A DNA stretch of 47,371 bases from Paenibacillus sp. DMB20 (lineage in GTDB: Bacteria > Bacillota > Bacilli > Paenibacillales > Paenibacillaceae), in the NCBI RefSeq assembly GCF_000987955.1, contig NZ_LAZU01000049.1, positions 12 to 47,382 of the forward strand, read 5' to 3'. The number at the start of each line of letters is the position of its first letter. Position 1 is the first letter of the stretch. The position numbers were made by a program, and so were the translations under genes. Under the pieces are notes generated by a model. That model ran no database searches and was not told the origin of the DNA. It worked only from the letters and a program-made list of their open reading frames with translations. Of this stretch, positions 27,159 to 36,866 are shown piece after piece.

Positions 27159-28565
27159 TTAGAGAGCGGCTGGGGCAAGGGACATCTGAACCGTTTTCCG
27201 CTCGGCCGGTTGTTCCGCGGATTTAACGGGAGTTTCAACCTCCATTGTGGAAACGTTGTTCAGAGCCTTGCTTTCCGCTCCTTGCTCATTCTCTTCGATC
27301 AAGCTTTCCAGGGCAAAAATCTGGGTGAAATAGTCCAGCGCCTCCGCAGCCTGCTTGCCCCCCGTCATCTCCTTGATCCGGTTGATCGGATCATGCATCA
27401 TCTGGTTGACGATGCTTTTCGTCAAACGGCGGATCACTTTGCGCTGCCGCTCATCCAGTTCAGGCAGCTTGTTGAACAGACTCTCCAGCGTTTCCTCATG
27501 AATGCTGTTCGATTTGTCCTGAAGCGCCCGGATGGCCGGTCTGACCCCCAACGTCTTCAACCACTGGTGGAAAGCCTCCATTTCCTCCTGAATCATCGTT
27601 TCGATCTTTGCCGCTTCCGCACGGCGCATTTCGAGATTGCTTTCCACGATGCCTTCCAGGTCATCGATATCATACAGGAAGACGTTCTGCACGTCGCCGA
27701 CGTCAGGATCAATATCCCGCGGAACGGCAATGTCGATCATAAAGAGCGGACGGGCTTGCCGCTTCTTCATGGTTTCGTTCACCAACATCGGTCGGATCAC
27801 ATAGTCATTCGCTCCCGTCGAGCTGATGACGATGTCGACCTCGTGCAGGCGTTCCGTTGCCTCCTCCATGCCGAGCGGCGTACCTTTAAACTTCAGGGCA
27901 AGCTCTTCAGCGCGGGCCAGCGTCCGGTTAGCCACAAACACCTCGGCTGCCCCGTTTGCGTACAAATGCTTCACGGTCAGCTCGCTCATTTTTCCCGCGC
28001 CCAGGATAAGCACCTTTTTATCGTGGAACGTCCCGAAAATGCGTTTGCCCAGCTCAACCGCCGCATAGCTGACCGAAACGGCGCTTTCTCCGATGGAAGT
28101 TTCGGAGTGCGCACGTTTCCCCAGCGTCACTGCTTGCTTGAAAAGCATGTTAAACCAGGTTCCCGTCGCCTTTTCCTTCTGTGATTTCAAGAAGGCATTG
28201 CGCACCTGGCCCAAGATCTGGGTTTCCCCGATGACCATGGAATCCAGCCCGCAGCTCACCTTAAACAGATGGGAAATCGCCTGCTCGTCTTCATATATAT
28301 ATAGATGCTTCGTAAATTCTTCACGTTTAATGCCAAACCACTGCTCCATAAAGCTGCGGATAAAATAGCCGCACATGGAAAGACGGTCGACCACGACATA
28401 TATCTCGGTACGGTTGCAGGTAGCAACAATGACGCCCTCCAATACGCTCTTGGTCGACTTCAGCTGTTTCAACGCCTCGGGCAAATCTTGCTCCGCGAAT
28501 GTAAAGCGTTCTCTGACTTCCACAGGCGCCGTGCGATAGTTCAACCCAACAACGACGATGTGCAT
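27159..28565 (-). CDS. hemA: Glutamyl-tRNA reductase
   Basis: First committed step of C5-pathway haem synthesis: reduces glutamyl-tRNA-Glu to glutamate-1-semialdehyde. Catalytic cysteine in ATCNRTEIY (about residue 50); GETQILGQVRNAF; NADPH fold VLILGAGKMSELTV; C-terminal dimer helix. 468 residues. ATG 28565 with AGGTGAAC upstream. First of hemA-hemX-sirC-hemC-cobA/hemD-hemB-hemL-rluA. An extended -10 promoter lies about 100 bases upstream. Confidence 0.97.
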   Translation of the reverse strand: MHIVVVGLNYRTAPVEVRERFTFAEQDLPEALKQLKSTKSVLEGVIVATCNRTEIYVVVDRLSMCGYFIRSFMEQWFGIKREEFTKHLYIYEDEQAISHLFKVSCGLDSMVIGETQILGQVRNAFLKSQKEKATGTWFNMLFKQAVTLGKRAHSETSIGESAVSVSYAAVELGKRIFGTFHDKKVLILGAGKMSELTVKHLYANGAAEVFVANRTLARAEELALKFKGTPLGMEEATERLHEVDIVISSTGANDYVIRPMLVNETMKKRQARPLFMIDIAVPRDIDPDVGDVQNVFLYDIDDLEGIVESNLEMRRAEAAKIETMIQEEMEAFHQWLKTLGVRPAIRALQDKSNSIHEETLESLFNKLPELDERQRKVIRRLTKSIVNQMMHDPINRIKEMTGGKQAAEALDYFTQIFALESLIEENEQGAESKALNNVSTMEVETPVKSAEQPAERKTVQMSLAPAAL

Positions 28566-28666
28566 TGCATGTTCACCTGCCTAATGGTTATTAAAGCATT
28601 GCTCTATCTGCATTTAAGGTCCCAAAAATTGTCCTTTATGATATACGCTTTCTTTTGACCATGATA

Positions 28667-28675
28667 ATTATATCA
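28667..28675 (-). promoter_or_regulatory. Extended -10 promoter for the hem operon
   Basis: TGATATAAT on the minus strand (TG-n-TATAAT); no good -35. The 28566-28918 gap otherwise holds only AT-rich DNA, a further weak TTGACG-containing element near 28815 and the speD terminator. Confidence 0.6.
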
Positions 28676-28854
28676 CAGGATGTCGAAAACCCTTGTCTAT
28701 TTTATGAAATGTTTATGAAATCCCCATCTTTTTAATCTTTCCATCACTTAAAAACCCTTGTCTGGCCGCTCTTATTATTGTGGTATGTTTTAGGTGCAGA
28801 TATACGCCGACGTCAAGTTAGCAGCCTGATCAAAAGCGATTGGTTCGAACAGCC

Positions 28855-28893
28855 CTTAAAAACAAATAACCATGGAAAAGGTCCATGGTTATC
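28855..28893 (-). terminator. Terminator after speD
   Basis: ATAACCATGG/CCATGGTTAT perfect stem, 7-nt loop, then TTTGTTTTT on the minus strand, 26 bases past the speD stop. Confidence 0.9.
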
Positions 28894-28918
28894 AATATAC
28901 ACTTTTTTAGATGCTTGG

Positions 28919-29317
28919 TTACACCAGTTCAGCCTGCTTCATCTCAGGCGTTTCGACAGTCAGTTCGCCCAAACCTCGCACGAGCTTTTTCGCATAGCAT
29001 TTTTCAGGTTTCAAAACGGATACCAGGTAATCAATAGCCAATTGCGGATCCACCGTCTCCCCGCAGGTATAACAGTCAATCGCAGCAAAACCTCTCTCAG
29101 GGTAAGTATGAATAGAGAGATGGCTTTCCGACAGCAGTACAAGAACCGTAGCGCCTTGCGGCTCAAATTGCTTGGACTGGACGGACATTACCGTTGCTCC
29201 GCAGGCTTCAGCGGCTTCCACCATCTGAGCTTGCAAATATTCAGCATTGTTCAGTAGTTCAAAGTCGACTCCCCAAGTATCAACAGCAACGTGTCTTCCG
29301 AAAGTTGAGTATTCCAT
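28919..29317 (-). CDS. speD: S-adenosylmethionine decarboxylase proenzyme
   Basis: Self-cleaving pyruvoyl enzyme supplying decarboxylated SAM for spermidine synthesis. Cleavage site in LSESHLSIHTYPERG: the serine of ESHLS becomes the pyruvoyl group, and CYTCGE carries the active-site cysteine. 132 residues, prokaryotic short class. ATG 29317 with GGAAGGGGG upstream. Flanked by its own terminator and an untranslated region, so monocistronic. speE is not in the window. Confidence 0.96.
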   Translation of the reverse strand: MEYSTFGRHVAVDTWGVDFELLNNAEYLQAQMVEAAEACGATVMSVQSKQFEPQGATVLVLLSESHLSIHTYPERGFAAIDCYTCGETVDPQLAIDYLVSVLKPEKCYAKKLVRGLGELTVETPEMKQAELV

Positions 29318-29713
29318 CTTTCGGTTTCCCCCTTCCTAGGAATAAAATGTTTGAAAAATTTCATCCGCTAGGACCTACGTCATTCACTTCCCGAGGGAAT
29401 AATCTCTCGCAACATTACATGTCCTGAGTGAATCCTGGTTCCTATATTCTTTTCAACGAGATTAAAAATAACATCTATGAGGGCGAAATGCAATACATTT
29501 TTGAAAATTGTGGCGATAAATATTTTACAGATCAGCATATGAGGCAAATCAACCGATGGATCATGGAAGACAAGCCGCATTTACCCGCTCTTTATCATTT
29601 ATTTCCAATGTCGGATTTACTAAACCGAAAATGCTCCGCATCTAAAAAAAACGACGGCGTTTCTGCAAGGCATGAAGCCAACCATGAATGAAATTTATGC
29701 TTGGCTTATGATG
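29318..29713. other. Intergenic region upstream of speD
   Basis: About 400 bases that should contain the speD promoter; I found no convincing -35/-10 pair. It is AT-richer than its neighbours and contains the doubtful plus-strand reading frame listed separately. Confidence 0.4.
29488..29691 (+). CDS. Doubtful small plus-strand reading frame
   Basis: 67 codons from an ATG with weak GAGGGCG upstream (MQYIFENCGDKYFTDQHMRQ...). The frame could start at GTG 29428. It ends just after an eight-A run (29643-29650). If that run is one base too long, as in the named genes, the frame continues as TTAFLQGMKPTMNEIYAWLM through the next terminator. No family recognised; may not be a gene. Confidence 0.2.
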   Translation: MQYIFENCGDKYFTDQHMRQINRWIMEDKPHLPALYHLFPMSDLLNRKCSASKKNDGVSARHEANHE

Positions 29714-29742
29714 AAAAAAAGCCTTCCGGCATACCGGAAGGC
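29714..29742 (-). terminator. Terminator of the 29763-30350 gene
   Basis: GCCTTCCGG/CCGGAAGGC stem, 4-nt loop, seven T on the minus strand. Confidence 0.93.
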
Positions 29743-29762
29743 TTTCGTTAATTTCGAGCTTC

Positions 29763-30350
29763 TCAGGCTTCTAAAACGAACAGGCGCTGATTGTAGTGCC
29801 GCAACCGTTCGTCAATACGCTCAATGCTTAAGGCCGATGATGCCGCCAAGCGTTGATCCAGGAGATCGTTAATGTTCCGCTGAATCGCCTCGATCTCTTT
29901 CTCTGTCACATTGCTTTCGAATAGACGCTGCAGTTCTCCGACCGTATTCTTGTACTCATAGATCAGACTGCTGGCATCGTCCGTCAACTGGGCAATCCGC
30001 TGTACCGTGCCGTCTTGATAGTCATAGCTCATGGTGAAACCGCGATAGATCCGGTTGACCCTGCCCGACCCTTTGCTTGCGGCAAAAAGATTCCGCACCG
30101 CATTGGTCAAAGAAGGGGTTACCAGCCGGCACGACAACTCACAGACATACAGGCCATCTTTGCGTTCGAAGGGCAAATGAACTTCTTCCCCGCTTTCGCC
30201 TTCGAGCACGATCTCCTGCCCTCCGCCATCCATTACCTTCACACGGAAATTGATCGGGGAGGCAATGCTGCTCTGAAGAAATTGATTCATTTGAACGTCC
30301 GTCATTTGCATGGTGGCTTTAATATACTCTGTGGCTATCCGATGAGCCAT
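29763..30350 (-). CDS. Conserved protein of unknown function
   Basis: 195 residues from ATG 30350 (GAGGAGA seven bases upstream): MAHRIATEYIKATMQMTDVQ..., a central beta-rich part (NFRVKVMDGGGQEIVLEGES, HLPFERKDGLYVCELSCRLV) and a helical C-terminus (KEIEAIQRNINDLLDQRL, LRHYNQRLFVLEA). No signal peptide or membrane segment. Similar proteins near engB/hemA in paenibacilli are, as I recall, sometimes labelled as non-ribosomal peptide synthetase modules, but nothing in the sequence shows such a domain. It has its own terminator and an upstream 245-bp gap. Confidence 0.75.
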   Translation of the reverse strand: MAHRIATEYIKATMQMTDVQMNQFLQSSIASPINFRVKVMDGGGQEIVLEGESGEEVHLPFERKDGLYVCELSCRLVTPSLTNAVRNLFAASKGSGRVNRIYRGFTMSYDYQDGTVQRIAQLTDDASSLIYEYKNTVGELQRLFESNVTEKEIEAIQRNINDLLDQRLAASSALSIERIDERLRHYNQRLFVLEA

Positions 30351-30524
30351 AAAAATCTCCTCAATTCTTTTAACAATCCTTACGTTAATTATAACGCAGG
30401 CATCAAAGGTTTTTCTTGTCATCGGATTGAGATTATTCAGCAAATTTCATAAAAAAAACGGATTAAGACGGATTCTCCGTGAAAAATCCTCTGGGATTCT
30501 CGCTTTCATACGGAAAATACACCG

Positions 30525-30548
30525 TATCCCTACGGTATCGGATAAAAA
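30525..30548 (-). terminator. Possible terminator after engB
   Basis: ACCGTA-GGGA-TACGGT on the minus strand followed by GTATTTTCC; short stem, about 50 bases past the engB stop. Weak. Confidence 0.4.
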
Positions 30549-30595
30549 GTTTAAGGCACGGGAAAAATCGAGGTCTAGGCTAACCGCCAGTCCAT

Positions 30596-31237
30596 TTAGT
30601 CGGATAAAGAGCCGCCATCCCCATTGATTTCGCCTTCATCCTCATCGGGGGCACGATCTGCGTAAGACTGAATAATGCTCCATAATTCATCTTTACCCAG
30701 ACCGCTTTCCGACGAAAACATGACCATGGAATGCTGCGGCTGAAAACCCAGGGTTTCCTTGACCATTTTGATGTGTTTTTGCCAGCGGCTCCGGGGGATT
30801 TTGTCCGCTTTCGTAGCCACTACGCAGACAGGCCGGTTATAATACTGCAGCCAGTCGTACATATTGACGTCGTCTTTCGACGGCGGATGCCGCAAATCAA
30901 CGACCAGCAGGACCAGCTTTAGGGCATCCCGTTCAAGCAAGTATTTTTCGATCATGGTTCCCCAGGCTGCCCGCTGGGTTTTGGATACCTTTGCATAACC
31001 ATATCCGGGGAAATCCACGAAATAAAGCCCGTCATTGATACGGTAATAGTTCAAATGCTGCGTTTTGCCCGGCGTCGAGCTTGTCCTCGCCAGGTTTTTT
31101 CGGGAAATCATGCGGTTGATCAGCGACGATTTGCCCACATTGGAACGCCCTGCCAGAGCAATCTCCGGCAAGGCGTCATCAGGATATTGAGCGGGACCTA
31201 CGGCACTGATCACAAATTCAGCTTTGGTTACTTTCAT
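30596..31237 (-). CDS. engB: Ribosome biogenesis GTP-binding protein EngB (YsxC/YihA)
   Basis: GTPase needed for late 50S assembly. G1 GRSNVGKSSL near residue 30, G3 DFPGYGYA near 75, G4 TKAD near 142, SSESGLG as G5. 213 residues with an acidic tail. ATG 31237; AGAGGAATTGCAACC upstream, 15 bp after the corrected lon stop, so cotranscribed with lon as in B. subtilis. Confidence 0.96.
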   Translation of the reverse strand: MKVTKAEFVISAVGPAQYPDDALPEIALAGRSNVGKSSLINRMISRKNLARTSSTPGKTQHLNYYRINDGLYFVDFPGYGYAKVSKTQRAAWGTMIEKYLLERDALKLVLLVVDLRHPPSKDDVNMYDWLQYYNRPVCVVATKADKIPRSRWQKHIKMVKETLGFQPQHSMVMFSSESGLGKDELWSIIQSYADRAPDEDEGEINGDGGSLSD

Positions 31238-31252
31238 GGTTGCAATTCCTCT

Positions 31253-33590
31253 CTAGTGCAATCCCGCCGGCTCCACAAGAGCATGCTGGAGCACCTGATC
31301 CATATGGGATACCGGTATAAATTCAACATCGTTCTTTACGCTGTCGGGGATGTCGCGCAAATCCCGTTCGTTGTCTTTCGGGAGCAGAATTTTTTTTGTA
31401 GCCTGCCCGGTGAGCGGCCAGGGACTTCTCTTTCAGGCCGCCGATCGGCAGCACCCGTCCCCGAAGCGTAATTTCGCCGGTCATCGCGACGTCGCGGGCA
31501 ACATGCCGTTTGGTCAGGGCGGATATAAGGGCTGTGGCCATCGTAATGCCGGCGGAAGGCCCGTCTTTCGGGATCGCCCCCTCCGGTATGTGAATGTGGA
31601 CGTCAAGCTTCTCATGGAAGTCCGGTTCAATCCCAAACTCCGCCGCTTTGGATCGCGTATAACTAAACGCAGCCTGAGCGGACTCCTTCATGACATCGCC
31701 AAGTTTGCCCGTGAGCGTCAGTTTGCCTTTTCCCGGTACAACGGTGACCTCGATGGTAAGCGTATCTCCGCCGACCTCGGTCCACGCCAAGCCGGTGACG
31801 CTTCCCACCTGATCCTCCAGCTCGGCCATGCCGTAACGGAACTTCGGCGCGCCCAAATATTCCTTAATATCGTCTTCGCCGATCGCGATGACTTCGGATG
31901 CGTCGGTAACGATTTTCTTCGCCGTTTTCCGGCAAAGGGCGGCAATCTGCTGCTCCAGATTACGAACCCCGGATTCCCGGGTATATTCCCGGATCACTTT
32001 CAAAAGAGCCTTCTCATCCAGCTGAAGCTGTTCAGACTCAAGGCCGTGCTCTCGCTTCTGCTTCGGCAGCAGATAGCGCGAAGCGATCTGAAGCTTCTCA
32101 AGCTCGGTATAGCCCGGGATATTCAGAACTTCCATCCGGTCGAGCAACGGACGCGGAATGTTATGCAGCACATTGGCCGTCGTTACGAACATGACTTTGG
32201 ACAGATCAAACGGAATTTCGATAAAGTGATCGCTAAAGGTGTTGTTTTGTTCCGGATCGAGCACTTCCAGCAGCGCCGATGCCGGGTCACCCCGGAAGTC
32301 CGCTGCCATTTTGTCGATTTCGTCCAGAAGGAACACCGGGTTTTTGGATCCGGCGGTTTTCATCCCCTGGATGATCCGGCCCGGCATTGCGCCGACATAG
32401 GTCCGGCGGTGGCCGCGGATTTCGGCCTCGTCGCGAACGCCGCCCAAAGATATACGGACAAACTTGCGTTCCAGCGAACGGGCAATGGAACGGGCAAGGG
32501 AGGTTTTACCGACACCGGGAGGACCGACAAGACACAGGATCGGCCCTTTCAGCTTCTTGACGAGCTTCTGAACGGCCAGATATTCAAGCACCCGCTCCTT
32601 CGGCTTCTCAAGGCCGTAGTGATCCTCATCCAGAATCTGCTCCGCCTTCTTGATATCCAGATCATCCTCGGTCAGCGTATTCCATGGCAGCGCAAGCAGC
32701 CAGTCGACGTAGTTCCGGATGACACCGCCTTCGGCGGAACTGGACGGCATTTTTTCAAGACGGTCGATTTCTTTCTCGATTTTCTCCTGCACGCGTTCCG
32801 GAAGCTCCAGTTCCTTCAGCTGGCTTCGCAGCTCTTCCACTTCGCCCGCGCGGCCTTCCTTCTCTCCAAGCTCTTTCTGGATCGCCTTCATCTGCTCGCG
32901 AAGATAGTATTCCTTCTGGGTTTTCTCCATCTGCTTCTTGACGCGCTGATTGATTTTGCGTTCCAATTCAAGCACTTCACGCTCATTGTTCAGGATGTCC
33001 AGCAGCTTCTCCAGACGCTTGCGCACGTCGATCGTTTCGAGAATTTCCTGCTTATCCTTTATTTTAAGCGACAGATGGCTGGTAATAACGTCCGCAAGAC
33101 GGCCCGGCTCTTCGATATCGGAAACCGCGGCCAGAGTTTCGGGCGTCACTTTTTTGGACAAATTGATGTAATTCTCAAATTGCCCCAGCACCGTCCTCAT
33201 CAGGGCGGCCACTTCGGAATCGTTATTCTCCTCCTCGGGAAGCTCACAAGCAAGGACTTCGTAATAGTCCTCGTTATCGGTATATTGAATAATCTCCGCC
33301 CGTTCCATACCTTCCACTAACACGCGTATGGTACCGTTCGGAAGCTTGAGCATTTGTCTTACATTCGCTACCGTACCGATCCGAAAAATATCCTCTTGCG
33401 TCGGCTCTTCAATGTTCACTTCCGATTGAGAACAAAGGAGAATCAAATTGTCTTCAACCATAGCTTTTTCTAATGCCTTAACCGATTTCTCCCGCCCCAC
33501 GTCCAGATGCAGCACCATGCTTGGGTAGACGAGAAGTCCTCTTAAAGGCAGCAAAGGAAAACGACGACCTTTGTTTTTATTGGGTCCCAT
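31253..33590 (-). CDS. lon: ATP-dependent protease Lon (LonA), frameshifted near the end
   Basis: N-terminal LON substrate domain (FPLLPLRGLLVYPSMVLHL), coiled coils, AAA+ module (GPPGVGKTSLARSIA near residue 355; FLLDEIDKM), and the Ser-Lys protease domain (PKDGPSAGITMATAL; lysine in GGLKEKSLAA). The frame changes at eight T (31390-31397), residue ~731, a few residues after the catalytic lysine. With seven, HRAGYKK continues ILLPKDNERDLRDIP and ends QHALVEPAGLH at 31253, giving 778 residues. Without correction ~25 wrong residues replace the last ~47. ATG 33590 with GGAGGTG. Confidence 0.95.
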
Positions 33591-33674
33591 CGCTTTCACA
33601 CCTCCAATGGCTCTCAATGTTGACACTATTCCTATTTTATCAAATGTTCGTATAAAAAACCAACAAAGCGGTTG

Positions 33675-35403
33675 TTAACAGCTGCCCGCATCGGTCATTC
33701 CCCCCGCGTGGGGAGGGTTAGCCTGGAGCAGCGAGCCGGAAGCGGCCGGAAATGTCTCGCTGGCCGGCATTTGAACAATATCCGGAGTTACGGCTCCGCC
33801 GAACACCTGAGCGAATACTTCCTTCACGGATTCAACGGGAATAACCCGCAGTCCGTTTAAATCCTGGAACAAGGTCTGCCAGTTATCCTTCGGAATGATC
33901 ACCGTGGTTGCACCTGCTTGGAAAGCCGCCTCCACCTTGGCAATCACGCCGCCGATCGGCTTCACTTTGCCGTGAATGCTGATTTCCCCGGTCATGGCGA
34001 TTTTGTTGTCCACCTCAAGCCCCCGAATGGCAGACACGATCGCCGTAGCCATCGCGATACCCGCGGAAGGCCCATCGATCGGCGTTCCGCCGGGGAAATT
34101 GATATGCAGATCGTAATCCTTCGGACAAAAGCCCATGGATCCCAGAACGGTGAGCACATTTTCGACGGAACCTTTGGCCATGCTTTTACGCCGCAGCTTG
34201 CGCGCTCCTCCGCCAAGCTCCTCCTCGTCCACTACGCCCGTGATGTTGTAAGTGCCCCTGCCTTTGTCGGCAGCAACGGCGGACACCTCGATTTCCAGCA
34301 GCGCCCCCATATTCGGGCCGTAAACCGCCAAACCGTTGACAAGACCGACCTGGGGACGTTCCGGCACCTTCCGGTCCGGCCGCGGCTGCAGCTGGCTGCT
34401 GCTCGCCACCCATTCCACATCGGCTGCACGAAGCGTCTCCCTCTTTTCAGTAAGAGCCAGCCCCGCTGCCAGCTGAATCATATTCACGGCTTCACGGCCG
34501 TTCGTGCAATACCGTTTGACGACCTCCACCGATTCGGGGCAAGGCTTTAAGCCGATCTTCTGGATAGCGTCCTCCGCGATCCGTCCGATTTCCTCCGGCA
34601 GAAGCGGACGGAAGAAAATCTCCATGCAGCGCGAACGCAAGGCAGGCGCGATTTCTTCCGGCGAACGCGTCGTTGCTCCGACCAGCCGAAAGTCAGCCGG
34701 AAGGCCATTTTGAAAGATATCGTGAATGTACGCCGGGGTATTGGCGTCTTCGGAATTATAATACGCGCTTTCGAGCAGCACTTTCCTGTCTTCGAGCACC
34801 TTTAACAGCTTATTCATTTGAATCGGATGCAATTCACCGATTTCATCCACGAACAAAATTCCTCCGTGGGCTTTGGTTACGGCACCGGGCTTTGGCTGCG
34901 GTATGCCTGCCACGCCCATGGCCCCGGCTCCCTGGTAAATCGGGTCGTGTACGGAACCGATCAGCGGATCGGCAATGCCACGTTCGTCAAAGCGTGCGGT
35001 GGTCGCATCGATTTCCGTAAACTTGGCGTCATATTTAAAAGGCGATTGCGGATTTTTTTTTGGCTTCTTCGAGGACGACGCGTGCCGCCGCCGTTTTTCC
35101 GACTCCGGGCGGGCCGTAAACGATGACGTGCTGCGGATTGCTGCTGCAAAGCGCGGCTTTCAGGGCACGGAGCCCGTCCTTCTGGCCGACGATGTCATCC
35201 ATCGTCTGAGGCCGGGTTTTCTCCGCCAGCGGTTTCGTCAGCGTGATGGAACGGAGCTTCCGAAGCTTGTCGAGCTCTTTGCGCGACTCCCGGTCAACGG
35301 CCGTTTTGCTCGTCTTTTGCCCCCGAAGCAGATTCCAAAAATAAACGCCGATGATTACGGCAAAGAACAGCTGTACCAGCATAATGATCACATTGAGATT
35401 CAC
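33675..35403 (-). CDS. lonB: ATP-dependent protease LonB, frameshifted
   Basis: Membrane-anchored Lon homologue, forespore-expressed in B. subtilis. N-terminal membrane segment (VIIMLVQLFFAVIIGVYFW), AAA+ (VYGPPGVGKTAAARVV near residue 90; ILFVDEIGELHP), protease domain (PIDGPSAGIAMATAIV; lysine in GGVIAKVEAAF). Breaks at nine T (35053-35061), residue ~114. With eight, EEAKK continues NPQSPFKYDAKFTEIDATTA and both halves join in 575 residues. GTG 35403 with GGGAGGAA. Between ispG and lon, as the clpX-lonB-lonA order requires apart from ispG. Confidence 0.93.
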
Positions 35404-35576
35404 AAGTCATTCCTCCCGTTTCTCCGTAATTTCATTCTGAAACACGTTAATACATGATAGTATTGCCTGTTTCAGTTGAAGGTAAAAGTATTCTTTCAAA
35501 TGAATTACAGAGAAACCAAGGGCCGGGAACGGCGAAATGGTCCCCGCCAGGTTGTTTCTGCGGTAACTGCGCATGC

Positions 35577-35613
35577 AAAAAAGCCGTGCCGGAAACATCC
35601 GGCTGACGGCTTT
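35577..35613 (-). terminator. Terminator after ispG
   Basis: AGCCGT...CCGG/CCGG...ACGGCT stem with six T on the minus strand, about 30 bases past the ispG stop. Confidence 0.9.
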
Positions 35614-35641
35614 CTTGCGAACGTATGGAAATATCCGGCGT

Positions 35642-36752
35642 TTATACGCCAGTTTTATGCTTGCGGCCCGGAATTTCACCGGTTTCTTCATACACCTTGA
35701 CGATATGGTCGATCTCCTTCTTCAGCTCTTCGACCATCGTTTCCTCCGGCACTTTGCGGATCATTTCCCCATAGCGGAACAAGAGCCCTTCTCCGCGCGC
35801 GCCGGCGATGCCGATATCGGCTTCCCTGGCTTCGCCCGGGCCGTTAACGGCACAGCCGAGCACGGAAACTTTAATCGGGACTTTGAGATTTGAAATGTAT
35901 TCTTCTACTTCGTTGGCGATGGAAAACAAATCGATATCCAGACGGCCGCAGGTCGGACAGGACACGAGTGTCGGCGCGTCCGAAATCAGACCGAACGTTT
36001 TCAAAAGCTCCCGTCCCACCTTGATTTCTTCCACAGGGTCCGCACTGAGGGAGATCCTCATCGTATTCCCGATTCCCATGGACAGAAGCGCGCCGAGTCC
36101 GGCTGCGCTCTTAACCGTTCCGGAGAACAGCGTGCCCGCCTCGGTAATGCCCAGGTGCAGCGGATACGGAATGACCTCCGCGGCTTTGGTGTAGGCGGCG
36201 ATAGCCATCGGTACGTCCGAGGCCTTCAGCGAAACGATAATATCGCGGAAATCCAGCTCTTCCAAAATGCCGATATGATACAAGGCGCTTTCGACCATGG
36301 CCTCCGGCGTCGGGTAGCCGTATTTTTCGAGCAGGTGGTTTTCCAGGGAACCGGCATTGACGCCGATCCGGATCGGAATGCCTTTTGCCTTACACGCCTT
36401 GACAACCTCCTCGACCTTCGCCCGCTTGCCGATGTTGCCGGGGTTGATCCGGACCTTGTCGATTCCGTTCTCGATCGCGGCAAGGGCCAGCTTGTAGTTG
36501 AAATGGATATCCGCCACGAGCGGGATATGAATCCTTTTTTTTTATTTCCTTGATGGCTGCAGCAGCCTCGTCATTGTTAACCGTGACCCTCACAAGCTGG
36601 CACCCGGCTTCTTCCAAACGCAGAATTTCGGCAACCGTCGCCTCCACGTCTGCGGTTTTGGTCGTGCACATGCTTTGAATGATGACTTCGTTGCTTCCGC
36701 CGATGGTGAGGTTACCCACTTTAACGGGCCGTGTGTCCTGTCTCAAAAACAT
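35642..36752 (-). CDS. ispG: 4-hydroxy-3-methylbut-2-en-1-yl diphosphate synthase IspG (GcpE), frameshifted
   Basis: Fe-S enzyme of the non-mevalonate isoprenoid pathway. TIM-barrel N-part (IQSMCTTKTADVEATV, VRVTVNNDEAA, PLVADIHFNYKLA) and 4Fe-4S cysteines in SCPTCGR and LGCAVNGPGEA. The frame changes at nine T (36535-36543), residue ~70. With eight, AAIKEIKK joins RIHIPLVADIHFN, giving 369 residues. ATG 36752. It is placed between lonB and clpX, unlike B. subtilis, and has a terminator on each side. Confidence 0.94.
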
Positions 36753-36780
36753 GGATCAATCTCTCCCATAGAACGCCAAA

Positions 36781-36830
36781 GCTCCACCCCGGCAAAACGG
36801 ATATGCCGCAAGCGGGAGTGGAGAGTTGAC
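36781..36830 (-). other. Second hairpin between clpX and ispG
   Basis: CTCCACCCC...GGCA and TGCC...GGGAGTGGAG fold into a long imperfect stem about 30-50 bases before the ispG start. It has no T tract. It may be a leader element or decayed terminator. Confidence 0.4.
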
Positions 36831-36838
36831 GTTGTTTT

Positions 36839-36866
36839 ATTTAAAAGCGCCGGAATCAGGCGCTTT
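36839..36866 (-). terminator. Terminator overlapping the clpX stop codon
   Basis: AAAGCGCC/GGCGCTTT with the loop TGATTCC; TTTTAAATAAAAC follows on the minus strand. The clpX TGA (36858-36856) lies in the loop. Confidence 0.7.

Noticed and set aside
31350..33320. Long open plus-strand frame (656 codons) opposite lon
   Set aside because: It is the antisense shadow of a GC-rich coding strand: no ribosome-binding site, composition rich in F, R, H and Q, and the real gene on the minus strand has clear Lon motifs.
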